Shown here one piece after another: positions 1 through 7,293 of a stretch of DNA of 25,731 nucleotides. The notes under the pieces were generated by a model. That model saw nothing but the letters and a program-made list of their open reading frames with translations. It made no database searches and was not told where the DNA came from. The first letter of the stretch is position 1. Each line of letters starts with the position of its first letter. The DNA is from JAFGKM01 sp964403465 (GTDB lineage: Bacteria > Ratteibacteria > UBA8468 > B48-G9 > JAFGKM01), in the NCBI GenBank assembly GCA_964403465.1, contig CAYOFY010000015.1, positions 1 through 25,731 on the forward strand, read 5' to 3'. The position numbers and the translations under genes were made by a program.

Positions 1-1753
1 TGTCAATCCGTATCTTGTTTTCTTTCAGCAAATTCTCTTCAACATTCGCGGGGGCCCCTGTCAGAGGACATGTGCCCTTTTGTGTTTTGGGGAAGGCAAT
101 CGTGTCCCTTATGCTGTCTTCACCGCTCAATAGCATTATCAGCCGGTCAAGTCCAAAAGCAATACCTCCGTGGGGAGGAGCTCCGTACTCAAGCGCTTCC
201 AGGAGAAAACCGAATCTCTCCAGATATACATCCCTGGCGACTCCGATGGTTTTGAAAACCTTCTCCTGGATTTGCCGCGAGTTTATTCTTATGCTTCCTC
301 CTCCGATTTCTGTTCCGTTAAGCACGATATCGTAAGCCCTTGATTTCATTGCCTGAGGGTCGGTTTCAAATTTCGCGATATCTTCTTCCCTGGGTGAGGT
401 AAAAGGGTGGTGTACCGACTGTAATTTCCTTTCAGCTGCGTCGTATTCAAAGAGGGGGAAATCTGTGACCCATGTGAACATGAAAACGTCAGGCCGCGAC
501 TTGAAGACCTTTCCTGCGACAGACTTCTTTATCAGATTGAGGTTCTCGTTCACCTGCTTGAATTTTCCTCCCAGGAACAGAAGAATAGAATTCCCTGACT
601 CGCCCGCTGGCTTCAGCCGGACCACTGTTTTTTCATCCAGCAATTTTTTGAAAGGGCTCTGGATGTCATTTCCCTTGAATCTTATCCATCCCAGTCCTCC
701 ACCACCTGCCTCCCTGACGAGCCTGTCAAGATTTTCTACATCTTTCAGCGATATACCTTCGGCATCTGTAACTGTGAAGCCCCTTATGATACCGCCCTTT
801 TCAATGATATCCTTGAGAATCGTTATGTTTGTCTTCCCGAAAATATCCGTAAGGTCTTTGTATTCAAATGGTATTCGCATATCCGGAGTATCGCTGCCGT
901 ATCTTGATATGGCCGCATCGTAGGTCATTCTGGGGAAAGGTATGGGGATATCAATACTGAAGGTTCCCTTTATCGCATATTTCAACATCCTTTCAGTCAA
1001 TTCAATCACATCGTCCTCCGCGATAAAGGACATCTCCATGTCTATCTGGGTAAATTCCGGCTGCCTGTCCGCGCGCAGGTCTTCGTCCCTGAAGCACTTC
1101 GCAATCTGGAAATACCTGTCAAGTCCCCCGACCATCAGAAGTTGTTTGAAGAGCTGGGGGGACTGAGGGAGAGCGTAAAAATTCCCAGGATTCAATCTTG
1201 ACGGCACTATAAAATCCCGTGCGCCCTCCGGCGTGCTTTTCGTGAGTACCGGGGTTTCCACTTCCACGAAAAGCTCATTTATCAAGAACTCCCTCACCCT
1301 ATGGCAGAAGAGAGCTCTCTTGCAGAGGTTTCCGTTCATCCTGGCATTGCGTATGTCAAGATACCTGTATTTCAATTTCAGTGTTTCGTCTATCCTGTCC
1401 GATTCATTTATCTCAAAGGGCAGGGGCAGGGAAGGGTTTAAAATCCTCAGGTTCTTTATTCTGACCTCTATCTCGCCTGTCGGTATCCTTGGATTTGCCG
1501 TTTCCTCCGGTCTTTCCGAAACCACTCCCTCTATCCTGACCACCCATTCGCTCCTGAGCAATTTTATTTCTTCAAGGATTTTCCCGTCCGCGTCTTCCGG
1601 AGAACAGACCGCCTGGGTGATTCCATACCTGTCACGTATGTCAAAAAAAGTTACTCCGCCATGGTCCCTTATGGAATTCACCCATCCGCAAAGTGTCACT
1701 CTTTCACCGAGATTATTCTTGTTCAGCTGTCCGCACGTGTGACTTCTCAGCAT
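1..1753 (-). CDS. aspS: Aspartyl-tRNA synthetase, bacterial type (3' end cut by window edge)
   Basis: Charges tRNA-Asp (or tRNA-Asx) with aspartate in the cytoplasm. Translation from the ATG at 1753-1751 gives 584 residues before the window ends, against about 590 in E. coli AspRS, so only a few codons are probably missing. Visible in order: an N-terminal OB-fold anticodon-binding region (starts MLRSHTCGQL, with GWVNSIRDHGG), the class II motif 2 region with YFQIAKCFRDEDLRADRQPE, a bacterial-type GAD insertion in the middle, and motif 3 near the end (GIAFGLDRLIML) followed by the family-typical tail TIAFPKTQKGTCPL. The start overlaps the end of hisS by 7 bases on the same strand, so the two synthetases are co-transcribed and probably translationally coupled. 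Whether the enzyme is discriminating or non-discriminating cannot be told without knowing if gatCAB is present. Confidence 0.96.
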   Translation of the reverse strand, partial: MLRSHTCGQLNKNNLGERVTLCGWVNSIRDHGGVTFFDIRDRYGITQAVCSPEDADGKILEEIKLLRSEWVVRIEGVVSERPEETANPRIPTGEIEVRIKNLRILNPSLPLPFEINESDRIDETLKLKYRYLDIRNARMNGNLCKRALFCHRVREFLINELFVEVETPVLTKSTPEGARDFIVPSRLNPGNFYALPQSPQLFKQLLMVGGLDRYFQIAKCFRDEDLRADRQPEFTQIDMEMSFIAEDDVIELTERMLKYAIKGTFSIDIPIPFPRMTYDAAISRYGSDTPDMRIPFEYKDLTDIFGKTNITILKDIIEKGGIIRGFTVTDAEGISLKDVENLDRLVREAGGGGLGWIRFKGNDIQSPFKKLLDEKTVVRLKPAGESGNSILLFLGGKFKQVNENLNLIKKSVAGKVFKSRPDVFMFTWVTDFPLFEYDAAERKLQSVHHPFTSPREEDIAKFETDPQAMKSRAYDIVLNGTEIGGGSIRINSRQIQEKVFKTIGVARDVYLERFGFLLEALEYGAPPHGGIAFGLDRLIMLLSGEDSIRDTIAFPKTQKGTCPLTGAPANVEENLLKENKIRID

Positions 1754-2994
1754 TTTACCAGTTCCCTTATCCTTTCCATGTAATTATGCACTTTCAGATT
1801 TTCCTGTTCTCCGGTCAGCATATTTCTCAGGATGAACTCTCCTTTTTCAATTTCCCTCTCCCCGATTATGATGCACCACTTCGCTCCGGAACGGTCGGCT
1901 GTTTTCAGGTGAGCCCTGAGCCCTTTTTCCTCGTAGTCCGTTTCCACGATGAATCCATTTTCCCTCAATGTGGCCATGACGGAAATGCCTTCAATCCTTG
2001 CATTTTCTCCCATGGCCGCAAAGTAGATTGTTTCAGGCCTGACAGGATTGAAATTGACCAGTGACATCAGACGTTCCATGCCTATGGCAAAACCCACTGA
2101 AGGTATATCCGGCCCGCCCAGGTCCCGAACGAGCGAATCGTATCTGCCTCCTGCGGCAACGGCATTTTCTTCGTCCTTTGTGTACAGTTCAAAAACGGTT
2201 CTCGTGTAGTAATCAAGTCCGCGGACGAGGTACGGCTGTTTCTTGCATGGCACACCGGCTTTTTTCAGATAGTCCTCAAACTGCGCGAAGTGGCTCAGGC
2301 ATTCCCCGCACAGGAATTCCGCTATCGCCGGGATGCCCGACACTGTTTCCCTGCATCCCGCGTTCTTGCAGTCAAATACTCTCAACGGCGAAGTTCTTAT
2401 TCTTATCCTGCAGTCTTCGCAGAGAGTTGCTTCTTTTCGGGAAATCATCTTCCTTACCGTTTCCGTATACGCGGATTTGCATTTCAGACAACCGAGCGTG
2501 TTTATGCTGAAATGATAATCCGATATGCCCAGTTTTTTGACCATAAAGTCAAGCAATGCGACCGTTTCGCCGTCAAAAAATGGGTGGGTTCCGCCCAGCA
2601 GTTCAACTCCAAACTGGTAGAACTGCCTGTATCTCCCTTTCTGGGGTCTGTCGTACCTGAACATCGGGCCGTAATAGTAAAGTCTCGTAATCCTTCCACC
2701 AGCAGCCAGCTCTGATTCTATGAATGCCCTGACGACCGAGGCGGTTCCCTCGGGTCTGAGGGCAAGATTTCTTCCCTTCCTGTCCTGAAAAGCATAAATT
2801 TCCTTGGAAATGATATCGGAAGAAATACCTATGCTTCTTTCAAAAAGCGCGCGATCCTCTATCACGGGGGGGCGTATTTCCCTGTAGCCGTAAAGTTCGG
2901 CCGAATTCCTCAGTATATCCTCGGCAGATTGCCATTTTCCAGTTTCGTCGGGCATTATGTCATGTATGCCCCTGACCCTTTTATACCTGTCCAT
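1747..2994 (-). CDS. hisS: Histidyl-tRNA synthetase
   Basis: Class II synthetase charging tRNA-His. The 415-residue protein has the usual length and the N-terminal start seen in HisRS (RVRGIHDIMP). Motif 2 is around residues 113-134 (FRYDRPQKGRYRQF), the histidine-specific HisA motif is at 258-268 (VRGLDYYTRTV), and motif 3 is at 299-309 (SVGFAIGMERL). The insertion domain carries four cysteine pairs (C169/C172, C192/C195, C209/C214, C229/C232). They look like a zinc-binding insertion, and similar CxxC-containing insertions occur in HisRS of several thermophilic and deep-branching lineages. The gene is followed directly by aspS with a 7-base overlap. No Shine-Dalgarno sequence is visible before the ATG. 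The start is still favoured because it aligns with the family N-terminus. Confidence 0.97.
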   Translation of the reverse strand: MDRYKRVRGIHDIMPDETGKWQSAEDILRNSAELYGYREIRPPVIEDRALFERSIGISSDIISKEIYAFQDRKGRNLALRPEGTASVVRAFIESELAAGGRITRLYYYGPMFRYDRPQKGRYRQFYQFGVELLGGTHPFFDGETVALLDFMVKKLGISDYHFSINTLGCLKCKSAYTETVRKMISRKEATLCEDCRIRIRTSPLRVFDCKNAGCRETVSGIPAIAEFLCGECLSHFAQFEDYLKKAGVPCKKQPYLVRGLDYYTRTVFELYTKDEENAVAAGGRYDSLVRDLGGPDIPSVGFAIGMERLMSLVNFNPVRPETIYFAAMGENARIEGISVMATLRENGFIVETDYEEKGLRAHLKTADRSGAKWCIIIGEREIEKGEFILRNMLTGEQENLKVHNYMERIRELVKC

Positions 2995-3004
2995 AATTTC
3001 ATAT

Positions 3005-3032
3005 AATTTACCATAAAATACCTTGTTGACAA
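3005..3032 (-). promoter_or_regulatory. Possible promoter for hisS-aspS
   Basis: On the minus strand TTGTCA (3032-3027) is followed after 16 bases by TAAATT (3010-3005). This matches the sigma70 consensus at 5/6 and 4/6 positions. The -35 box lies back to back with the -35 box of the rpsO promoter (shared TTGACAA/TTGTCAA), giving a compact divergent promoter pair. Transcription would start only a few bases upstream of the hisS ATG, which fits the lack of a Shine-Dalgarno sequence but makes the call tentative. Confidence 0.35.
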
Positions 3033-3054
3033 AAATATTTGGGGATTGTATAAT
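3026..3054 (+). promoter_or_regulatory. Consensus sigma70-type promoter for rpsO-pnp
   Basis: TTGACA at 3026-3031 and TATAAT at 3049-3054 are separated by exactly 17 bases, a full match to the vegetative promoter consensus. It points toward rpsO, with a leader of about 120 bases between the expected transcription start (near 3061) and the start codon at 3184. Such a strong promoter suits a ribosomal-protein operon. Confidence 0.85.
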
Positions 3055-3060
3055 CTAACA

Positions 3061-3170
3061 AAGATGAGTATTGCCACCCTCTTCTGAGAGAGGGATGCGC
3101 ATATTGCCGCGCAAAAAACCCCGCGGAACGGGGCAAGCCGCTCGCAATGACAAAAACGTAGAATCAGGGT
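3061..3170 (+). promoter_or_regulatory. Structured rpsO mRNA leader, candidate S15 autoregulatory region
   Basis: The leader holds two perfect hairpins. The first pairs CCCTCT (3077-3082) with AGAGGG (3089-3094), and the second pairs CCCCG (3119-3123) with CGGGG (3129-3133). rpsO is autoregulated by S15 binding to its own leader in several phyla through unrelated structures, so regulation here is plausible but not shown. Part of the leader is sequence of the dispersed repeat described at 3140-3155. The second hairpin lacks a following T-run, so it is not a clear intrinsic terminator. Confidence 0.4.
3140..3155 (-). repeat. Fragment of the dispersed 'TTGTCATTGCGAG' repeat inside the rpsO leader
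   Basis: GCTCGCAATGACAAAA (3140-3155) is identical over 16 bases to 24995-25010 in the element near the right end of the window. Two further ATTGCC segments (3070-3075 and 3103-3108) resemble the ATTGCC/GGCAAT boxes of that element. The spacing suggests that a degenerate copy, in minus orientation, covers roughly 3070-3155, between the promoter and the rpsO ribosome binding site. Confidence 0.65.
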
Positions 3171-3183
3171 AAAGGAGATTAAA

Positions 3184-3450
3184 ATGTTAGTAACGGAAAA
3201 GAAACAGGAGATAGTGAAAAATTTCGGAAGACACGCGAAGGACACGGGTTCGCCGGAGGTGCAGATTGTTCTCATGACAGGAAGGATAGAGGCCCTGAAC
3301 GAACATTTCAGAAAGTTCAAGAAAGACACCAATTCAAGACGCGGTTTCCTGAAACTCATTGGACAGAGACGAAAACTTCTCAAGTACCTGCAGATAAGCG
3401 ACCCCGCCAAATATCAGGAAGTTATCAAGAAACTGAATCTGAGAAAATAA
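3184..3450 (+). CDS. rpsO: 30S ribosomal protein S15
   Basis: Small-subunit primary rRNA-binding protein that binds the central domain of 16S rRNA and nucleates platform assembly. The product is 88 residues (E. coli S15 is 89) and colinear with the family: the segment GSPEVQIVLMTGRIEALNEH, then KDTNSRRGFLKLIGQRRKLL, ending in the short basic tail typical of S15. The start codon is preceded by a strong Shine-Dalgarno sequence, AAAGGAG (3171-3177), at good spacing. The gene follows a consensus promoter and a structured leader, and pnp starts 4 bases after its stop. The rpsO-pnp arrangement is one of the most conserved in bacteria. Confidence 0.98.
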   Translation: MLVTEKKQEIVKNFGRHAKDTGSPEVQIVLMTGRIEALNEHFRKFKKDTNSRRGFLKLIGQRRKLLKYLQISDPAKYQEVIKKLNLRK

Positions 3451-3454
3451 GAAA

Positions 3455-5569
3455 ATGGTCAAAAAAATGGAAATTCCTTTCGGCAGAAACAGTCTATCCC
3501 TTGAAACAGGAATTATCGCCAAACAGAGCGACGGTTCAATATGGGCAAGGATGGGTGACGTTATCGTGCTCGCCACCGTCGTAAGTTCCAGGGAATCCCG
3601 CGAGGATCTGGGATATTTCCCTCTCAGTTGCGATTACAGGGAACATATCTCGGCGGCAGGCAAGATCCCCGGAGGTTTCTTCAAGAGAGAAGGCAGGCCC
3701 AGCGAGCGGGAGATACTGGTGAGCCGTCTCATTGACCGCTCAATCAGACCTCTCTTTCCGGAGGACTATTTCAAGGAGGTGCAGGTAATTGTAAATGTTT
3801 TTTCTGCCGACATGGAGAACAATCCCGACCTTCTTTCCATTATTGCGGTTTCTTCGGCGCTTACCGCTTCTAAAATTCCGTTCAAAGGGCCCATCGCGGC
3901 CGTGAGAGTGGGTTATATTGACAACGATTATCTGCTTAACCCGACCTTCAAGGAGATGGAAAGGAGTTCCATGGACCTGGTTATCTCGGGTACGGAGGAT
4001 TCAATAGTGATGGTGGAAGGCTCGGGTCTGGAATTCCCCGAGGAACAATTCATGAAGGGACTGGAAATCGGACACAGTGAGATAAGAAAGGTCATAGAAA
4101 GGGAGAGGGAATTTGTTGCCGAGAAGGAGGGGTTTGTCGCTCCGGAAGAAGACGAGGAAACAAGGAACAATGCCGACGGTTTTATTTCTTCCAGGATAGA
4201 GAAGGCATACGAATTCCCTGAAAAAAAATCAAGGGAGGAATTCTACAAGTCCATGGAAGAAGAATTCCTCTCCACTTTTGAGGAAGAAAAGAAGCCGGAA
4301 GCAAAAAAAATCTTTGCAAAGATACTGGCGGACAGGATAAGAAAACTGATACTGGGGACGGGAAAACGCCTGGACGGCAGGGGACCGAAAGAGATAAGGC
4401 CGCTGGAATGTTCTGTGGGCCCTCTGCCGCGAACACACGGTTCAGCGCTCTTTACCAGGGGGCAGACGCAGTGCCTTGCATCCTTGACTCTTGGAACCAG
4501 CAGGGATGAGCAAAGGATAGAGGGTCTGCATGAAGAGATGACCAAGAGATTCATGCTTCACTACAATTTTCCGCCATTCTCGGTAGGAGAGGTTTCTTCC
4601 CTCAGGGGAACTTCCAGGCGGGAGATAGGTCACGGAGCCCTTGCTGAAAGGTCGCTGGTTCTGCTGATTCCGTCCGAGGAAAATTTTTCCTACACCGTGA
4701 GAATAGTTGCCAACATACTTGAATCAAATGGTTCGTCCTCCATGGCTACCGTTTGTGCGGGGAGCCTTGCATTGATGGATGCCGGAGTACCGGTGAAAAA
4801 ACATGTGGCAGGGATTTCTCTCGGTATCATAAAGGAAGGAGAAAAATATATACTTCTTACGGATATTGCGGGGGAGGAGGACCATTTCGGAAATCTGGAC
4901 CTCAAAATCGCCGGGACGGAAGAGGGAATCACGGGATTCCAGATGGATGTCAAGGAATCAGGGATGACAGCTGAGATATTCAGAGAGGCGCTCCAGCAGG
5001 CGAAGGAAGCGAGAAAGGAGATACTGCAAAAAATGTATGCCACAATATCCTCACCGCGCGCATGCATTTCAACCTACGCACCGAGGATAATCGCTCTGAA
5101 AATCAAGACTGATAAGATAGGGCTGGTGATAGGTCCTGGCGGCAAGACGATAAAGAAGATCATAGAAGACACAGGGGCCGAGATAGACATATCGGACGAC
5201 GGGACTGTCAGGATATATTCTCCCGACAGTGCGGCATGCGAAGCGGCGGCAGAAGTCATAAGAGGCATGACAGAGGAGCCCGAGGCGGGGCGAATTTACG
5301 AAGGCACGGTTGTCAAGATAATGGACTTTGGAGCATTTGTGCAGTTTTTGCCCGGAAAAGAAGGGCTGGTGCATATCTCGGAACTTGCACCGCATCGTGT
5401 GAACAAGGTGGAAGACGTGATAAAAGAAGGAGACAAGATACTCGTCAAGTTCATAGGTCTGGACAACCAGGGAAGGATCAAGTTGAGCAGGAAACAGGCT
5501 CTAGGAAACGGGGAAACCGGACAGAAAAAGCAGACTCTGAGAAAACGCGCGGAAGGGAGGCGCCAATGA
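3455..5569 (+). CDS. pnp: Polyribonucleotide nucleotidyltransferase (PNPase)
   Basis: Phosphorolytic 3'-to-5' exoribonuclease, a trimer acting in RNA decay. The 704-residue product has the full family architecture: a first RNase PH-like domain (IDRSIRPLFP early on), a helical linker, and the catalytic second RNase PH domain (TSRDEQRIEGLHEE, SSLRGTSRREIGHG, LTDIAGEEDHFGNLDLK). Then come a KH domain near residues 550-610 with the GxxG loop (IGLVIGPGGKTIKK), and an S1 domain near 612-685 (EGTVVKIMDFGAFV, GLVHISELA). The start lies 4 bases after rpsO without a clear Shine-Dalgarno sequence, suggesting translational coupling. The ATG four codons later (MEIPFG) is an alternative start. The stop overlaps the next gene in an ATGA. 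Confidence 0.98.
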   Translation: MVKKMEIPFGRNSLSLETGIIAKQSDGSIWARMGDVIVLATVVSSRESREDLGYFPLSCDYREHISAAGKIPGGFFKREGRPSEREILVSRLIDRSIRPLFPEDYFKEVQVIVNVFSADMENNPDLLSIIAVSSALTASKIPFKGPIAAVRVGYIDNDYLLNPTFKEMERSSMDLVISGTEDSIVMVEGSGLEFPEEQFMKGLEIGHSEIRKVIEREREFVAEKEGFVAPEEDEETRNNADGFISSRIEKAYEFPEKKSREEFYKSMEEEFLSTFEEEKKPEAKKIFAKILADRIRKLILGTGKRLDGRGPKEIRPLECSVGPLPRTHGSALFTRGQTQCLASLTLGTSRDEQRIEGLHEEMTKRFMLHYNFPPFSVGEVSSLRGTSRREIGHGALAERSLVLLIPSEENFSYTVRIVANILESNGSSSMATVCAGSLALMDAGVPVKKHVAGISLGIIKEGEKYILLTDIAGEEDHFGNLDLKIAGTEEGITGFQMDVKESGMTAEIFREALQQAKEARKEILQKMYATISSPRACISTYAPRIIALKIKTDKIGLVIGPGGKTIKKIIEDTGAEIDISDDGTVRIYSPDSAACEAAAEVIRGMTEEPEAGRIYEGTVVKIMDFGAFVQFLPGKEGLVHISELAPHRVNKVEDVIKEGDKILVKFIGLDNQGRIKLSRKQALGNGETGQKKQTLRKRAEGRRQ

Positions 5570-7284
5570 AGGCCGTGAAACTCAGTTCCAGGTCCGTTTC
5601 AGTTACAGCAGAACCGGTCATAGGCGTTTTTGCTCCGTGCGACCCGAGGATTGACCGGGATTCAAGGGCAAGGGCGGTTAATATTGTCAGGATGGCCGCT
5701 GATACGGTGGCCGGAAGAATCAGGAAGGTTGACGGGTCACCCGTAAGGGTTGTTTACAGCGATATGCTCATAGACGGGGAAAAACAGGCTGACATCGTTG
5801 CGGGGCAGTTCAGGGATGCGCAGGTCAATATCCTGGTTGGGGTTCCGGATACGTGGGCTTTCCCCCAACTTACGCTGATATCTTTCCTGCAGCAGTTCGC
5901 CAAGGATACTCCCATAAATCTGACCTGCGGCAACAGCGGTCCGAAACCTGGCGTTGTTTACACCCATGCATGCAGCGGGGCGGTTTCCCAGTACGGGAAA
6001 CTCATACACATAAACATTGGCACATGGCCGGATACCGGACAGAATCCCGTGATGACGGACAGCACTGCGGATACGCTTGAAGACTGGTGCTATGCCGCCC
6101 TGGCTTTCAAATCCCTTCAGGGCAGAAGGGCGGTTGTTTTCGGGCATGACTCCATGGGCATGGAAACGGCACTCGCCCACATTATACCAACGAGAAACAT
6201 CTTCGGGATTGAGATAACCCGTCTGGACATGAAACTCCTTGCCGACATGCTGAAGAAAAATGCCTATGACAGGAACGAACTGAAAGAGATGAGAAACTGG
6301 CTTGATAGGCTCTGCAAGGGCAGGATAGCGCTGAGAAACAACGAAGACAACGAGAGGTTCAACATTTCCCTGGCAATGTACCTGATAATAAGGGATCTTA
6401 TGAAGGATATAAATGCCGTGGGCGGCGGGTTCATGAGCCAGCTTGAATGGGGTTCTGATTCAAGAGGAATACCTCTGCCGGTTGCCGACGTCATGGAATC
6501 GCTTTTCAATTCAACATTTGATCACGCGGGTAAGAAGGCGCCACTCGCCTATGCAACGGAGGCGGATGTCCAGGGTATGCTCACGATGCTGTTTTTCACG
6601 CATCTCACGGCCGGCAATCCTCCGCTATTCATGGATTTTCGCAAGGTGTGGGAACCGTGGGAAATAGAAAAACTTGCTGCGCGGAAAGGTATCAAACTCT
6701 CGGGAAAAACGATATGGGAGAAAAAGGGATTTGTTGACGGAGACAATTCCGGAAGCGCCTCGTTTGACTGGGCGGCAAAACCCGGCGCTTCGGTAAAAGA
6801 AATCATGTCAAAGGTGTCGTTACCCATCGCCGATGAGGGATACTTTCCCGGCCTCGGCAATTCCGTTACCTTCGTGTCTCCGGCTGGAATAAAGGGCATA
6901 GCAGGAAGAATTGCCTACAGCAGCGTAACAAATACGTTTTCTCTCGTATGGGATGAGGCGCAGACCATTGAACTGCCGGCGAAACTTGCCGATGCCGTAT
7001 GCCGTACCTCCACATATACGTGGCCTCATACGTTCGTAGTACCTGAATATGCAACGATGGTTGAGTACAAACAGTTCACTCCTGCAAACCACTTCCACAT
7101 GGTGTGGGGGCTCAAGCCGGCGCGTCTTGAGTACTGGATGGACCTTGCCAACGTACTCTCCGTTACGCCCTGGCAGGCACGGCCGTCTTTTGTTGAAGGG
7201 GTGGATAGACCCATGCCCCTGCTGTACCTTATCAACGGCGGGGAAACGCAGGCCAAATTGAAACTCGCCTCCAGGTCTATTTAA
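5566..7284 (+). CDS. L-fucose/L-arabinose isomerase-family protein
   Basis: Probable aldose-ketose isomerase of the L-fucose isomerase fold, 572 residues (E. coli FucI is 591). The three manganese ligands of FucI (Glu337, Asp361, His528) have likely equivalents: E332 in ATEADVQG, D357 in FMDFRKVW and H509 in TPANHFHM. The NSGSAS block at 394-399 matches the FucI INSGSAALDG region, and the N-terminal region of alternating strands and helices fits the substrate-binding domains. The start is the ATG at 5566, overlapping the pnp stop as ATGA and preceded by AAGGGAGG. The open frame extends upstream inside pnp but that part is not real. The propeller gene follows 9 bases on. The true substrate is unknown: divergence from FucI is large and no fucose kinase or aldolase is nearby. 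A non-canonical sugar or a regulatory role is possible. Confidence 0.8.
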   Translation: MKAVKLSSRSVSVTAEPVIGVFAPCDPRIDRDSRARAVNIVRMAADTVAGRIRKVDGSPVRVVYSDMLIDGEKQADIVAGQFRDAQVNILVGVPDTWAFPQLTLISFLQQFAKDTPINLTCGNSGPKPGVVYTHACSGAVSQYGKLIHINIGTWPDTGQNPVMTDSTADTLEDWCYAALAFKSLQGRRAVVFGHDSMGMETALAHIIPTRNIFGIEITRLDMKLLADMLKKNAYDRNELKEMRNWLDRLCKGRIALRNNEDNERFNISLAMYLIIRDLMKDINAVGGGFMSQLEWGSDSRGIPLPVADVMESLFNSTFDHAGKKAPLAYATEADVQGMLTMLFFTHLTAGNPPLFMDFRKVWEPWEIEKLAARKGIKLSGKTIWEKKGFVDGDNSGSASFDWAAKPGASVKEIMSKVSLPIADEGYFPGLGNSVTFVSPAGIKGIAGRIAYSSVTNTFSLVWDEAQTIELPAKLADAVCRTSTYTWPHTFVVPEYATMVEYKQFTPANHFHMVWGLKPARLEYWMDLANVLSVTPWQARPSFVEGVDRPMPLLYLINGGETQAKLKLASRSI

Positions 7285-7293
7285 CCGATAAAA

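Noticed and set aside
3119..3133. CCCCG/CGGGG hairpin considered as an intrinsic terminator before rpsO
   Set aside because: Only 5 pairs and no following T-run; it lies between a strong promoter and an essential gene.
2955..3410. Minus-strand open frame of 151 codons across the rpsO promoter and gene
   Set aside because: Antisense to rpsO and its leader, includes repeat-derived sequence (CHCERL), and has no family resemblance.
5236..5565. Upstream extension of the isomerase reading frame
   Set aside because: It lies wholly within the KH/S1 part of pnp in another frame. The ATG at 5566 has a strong Shine-Dalgarno sequence and an ATGA junction.
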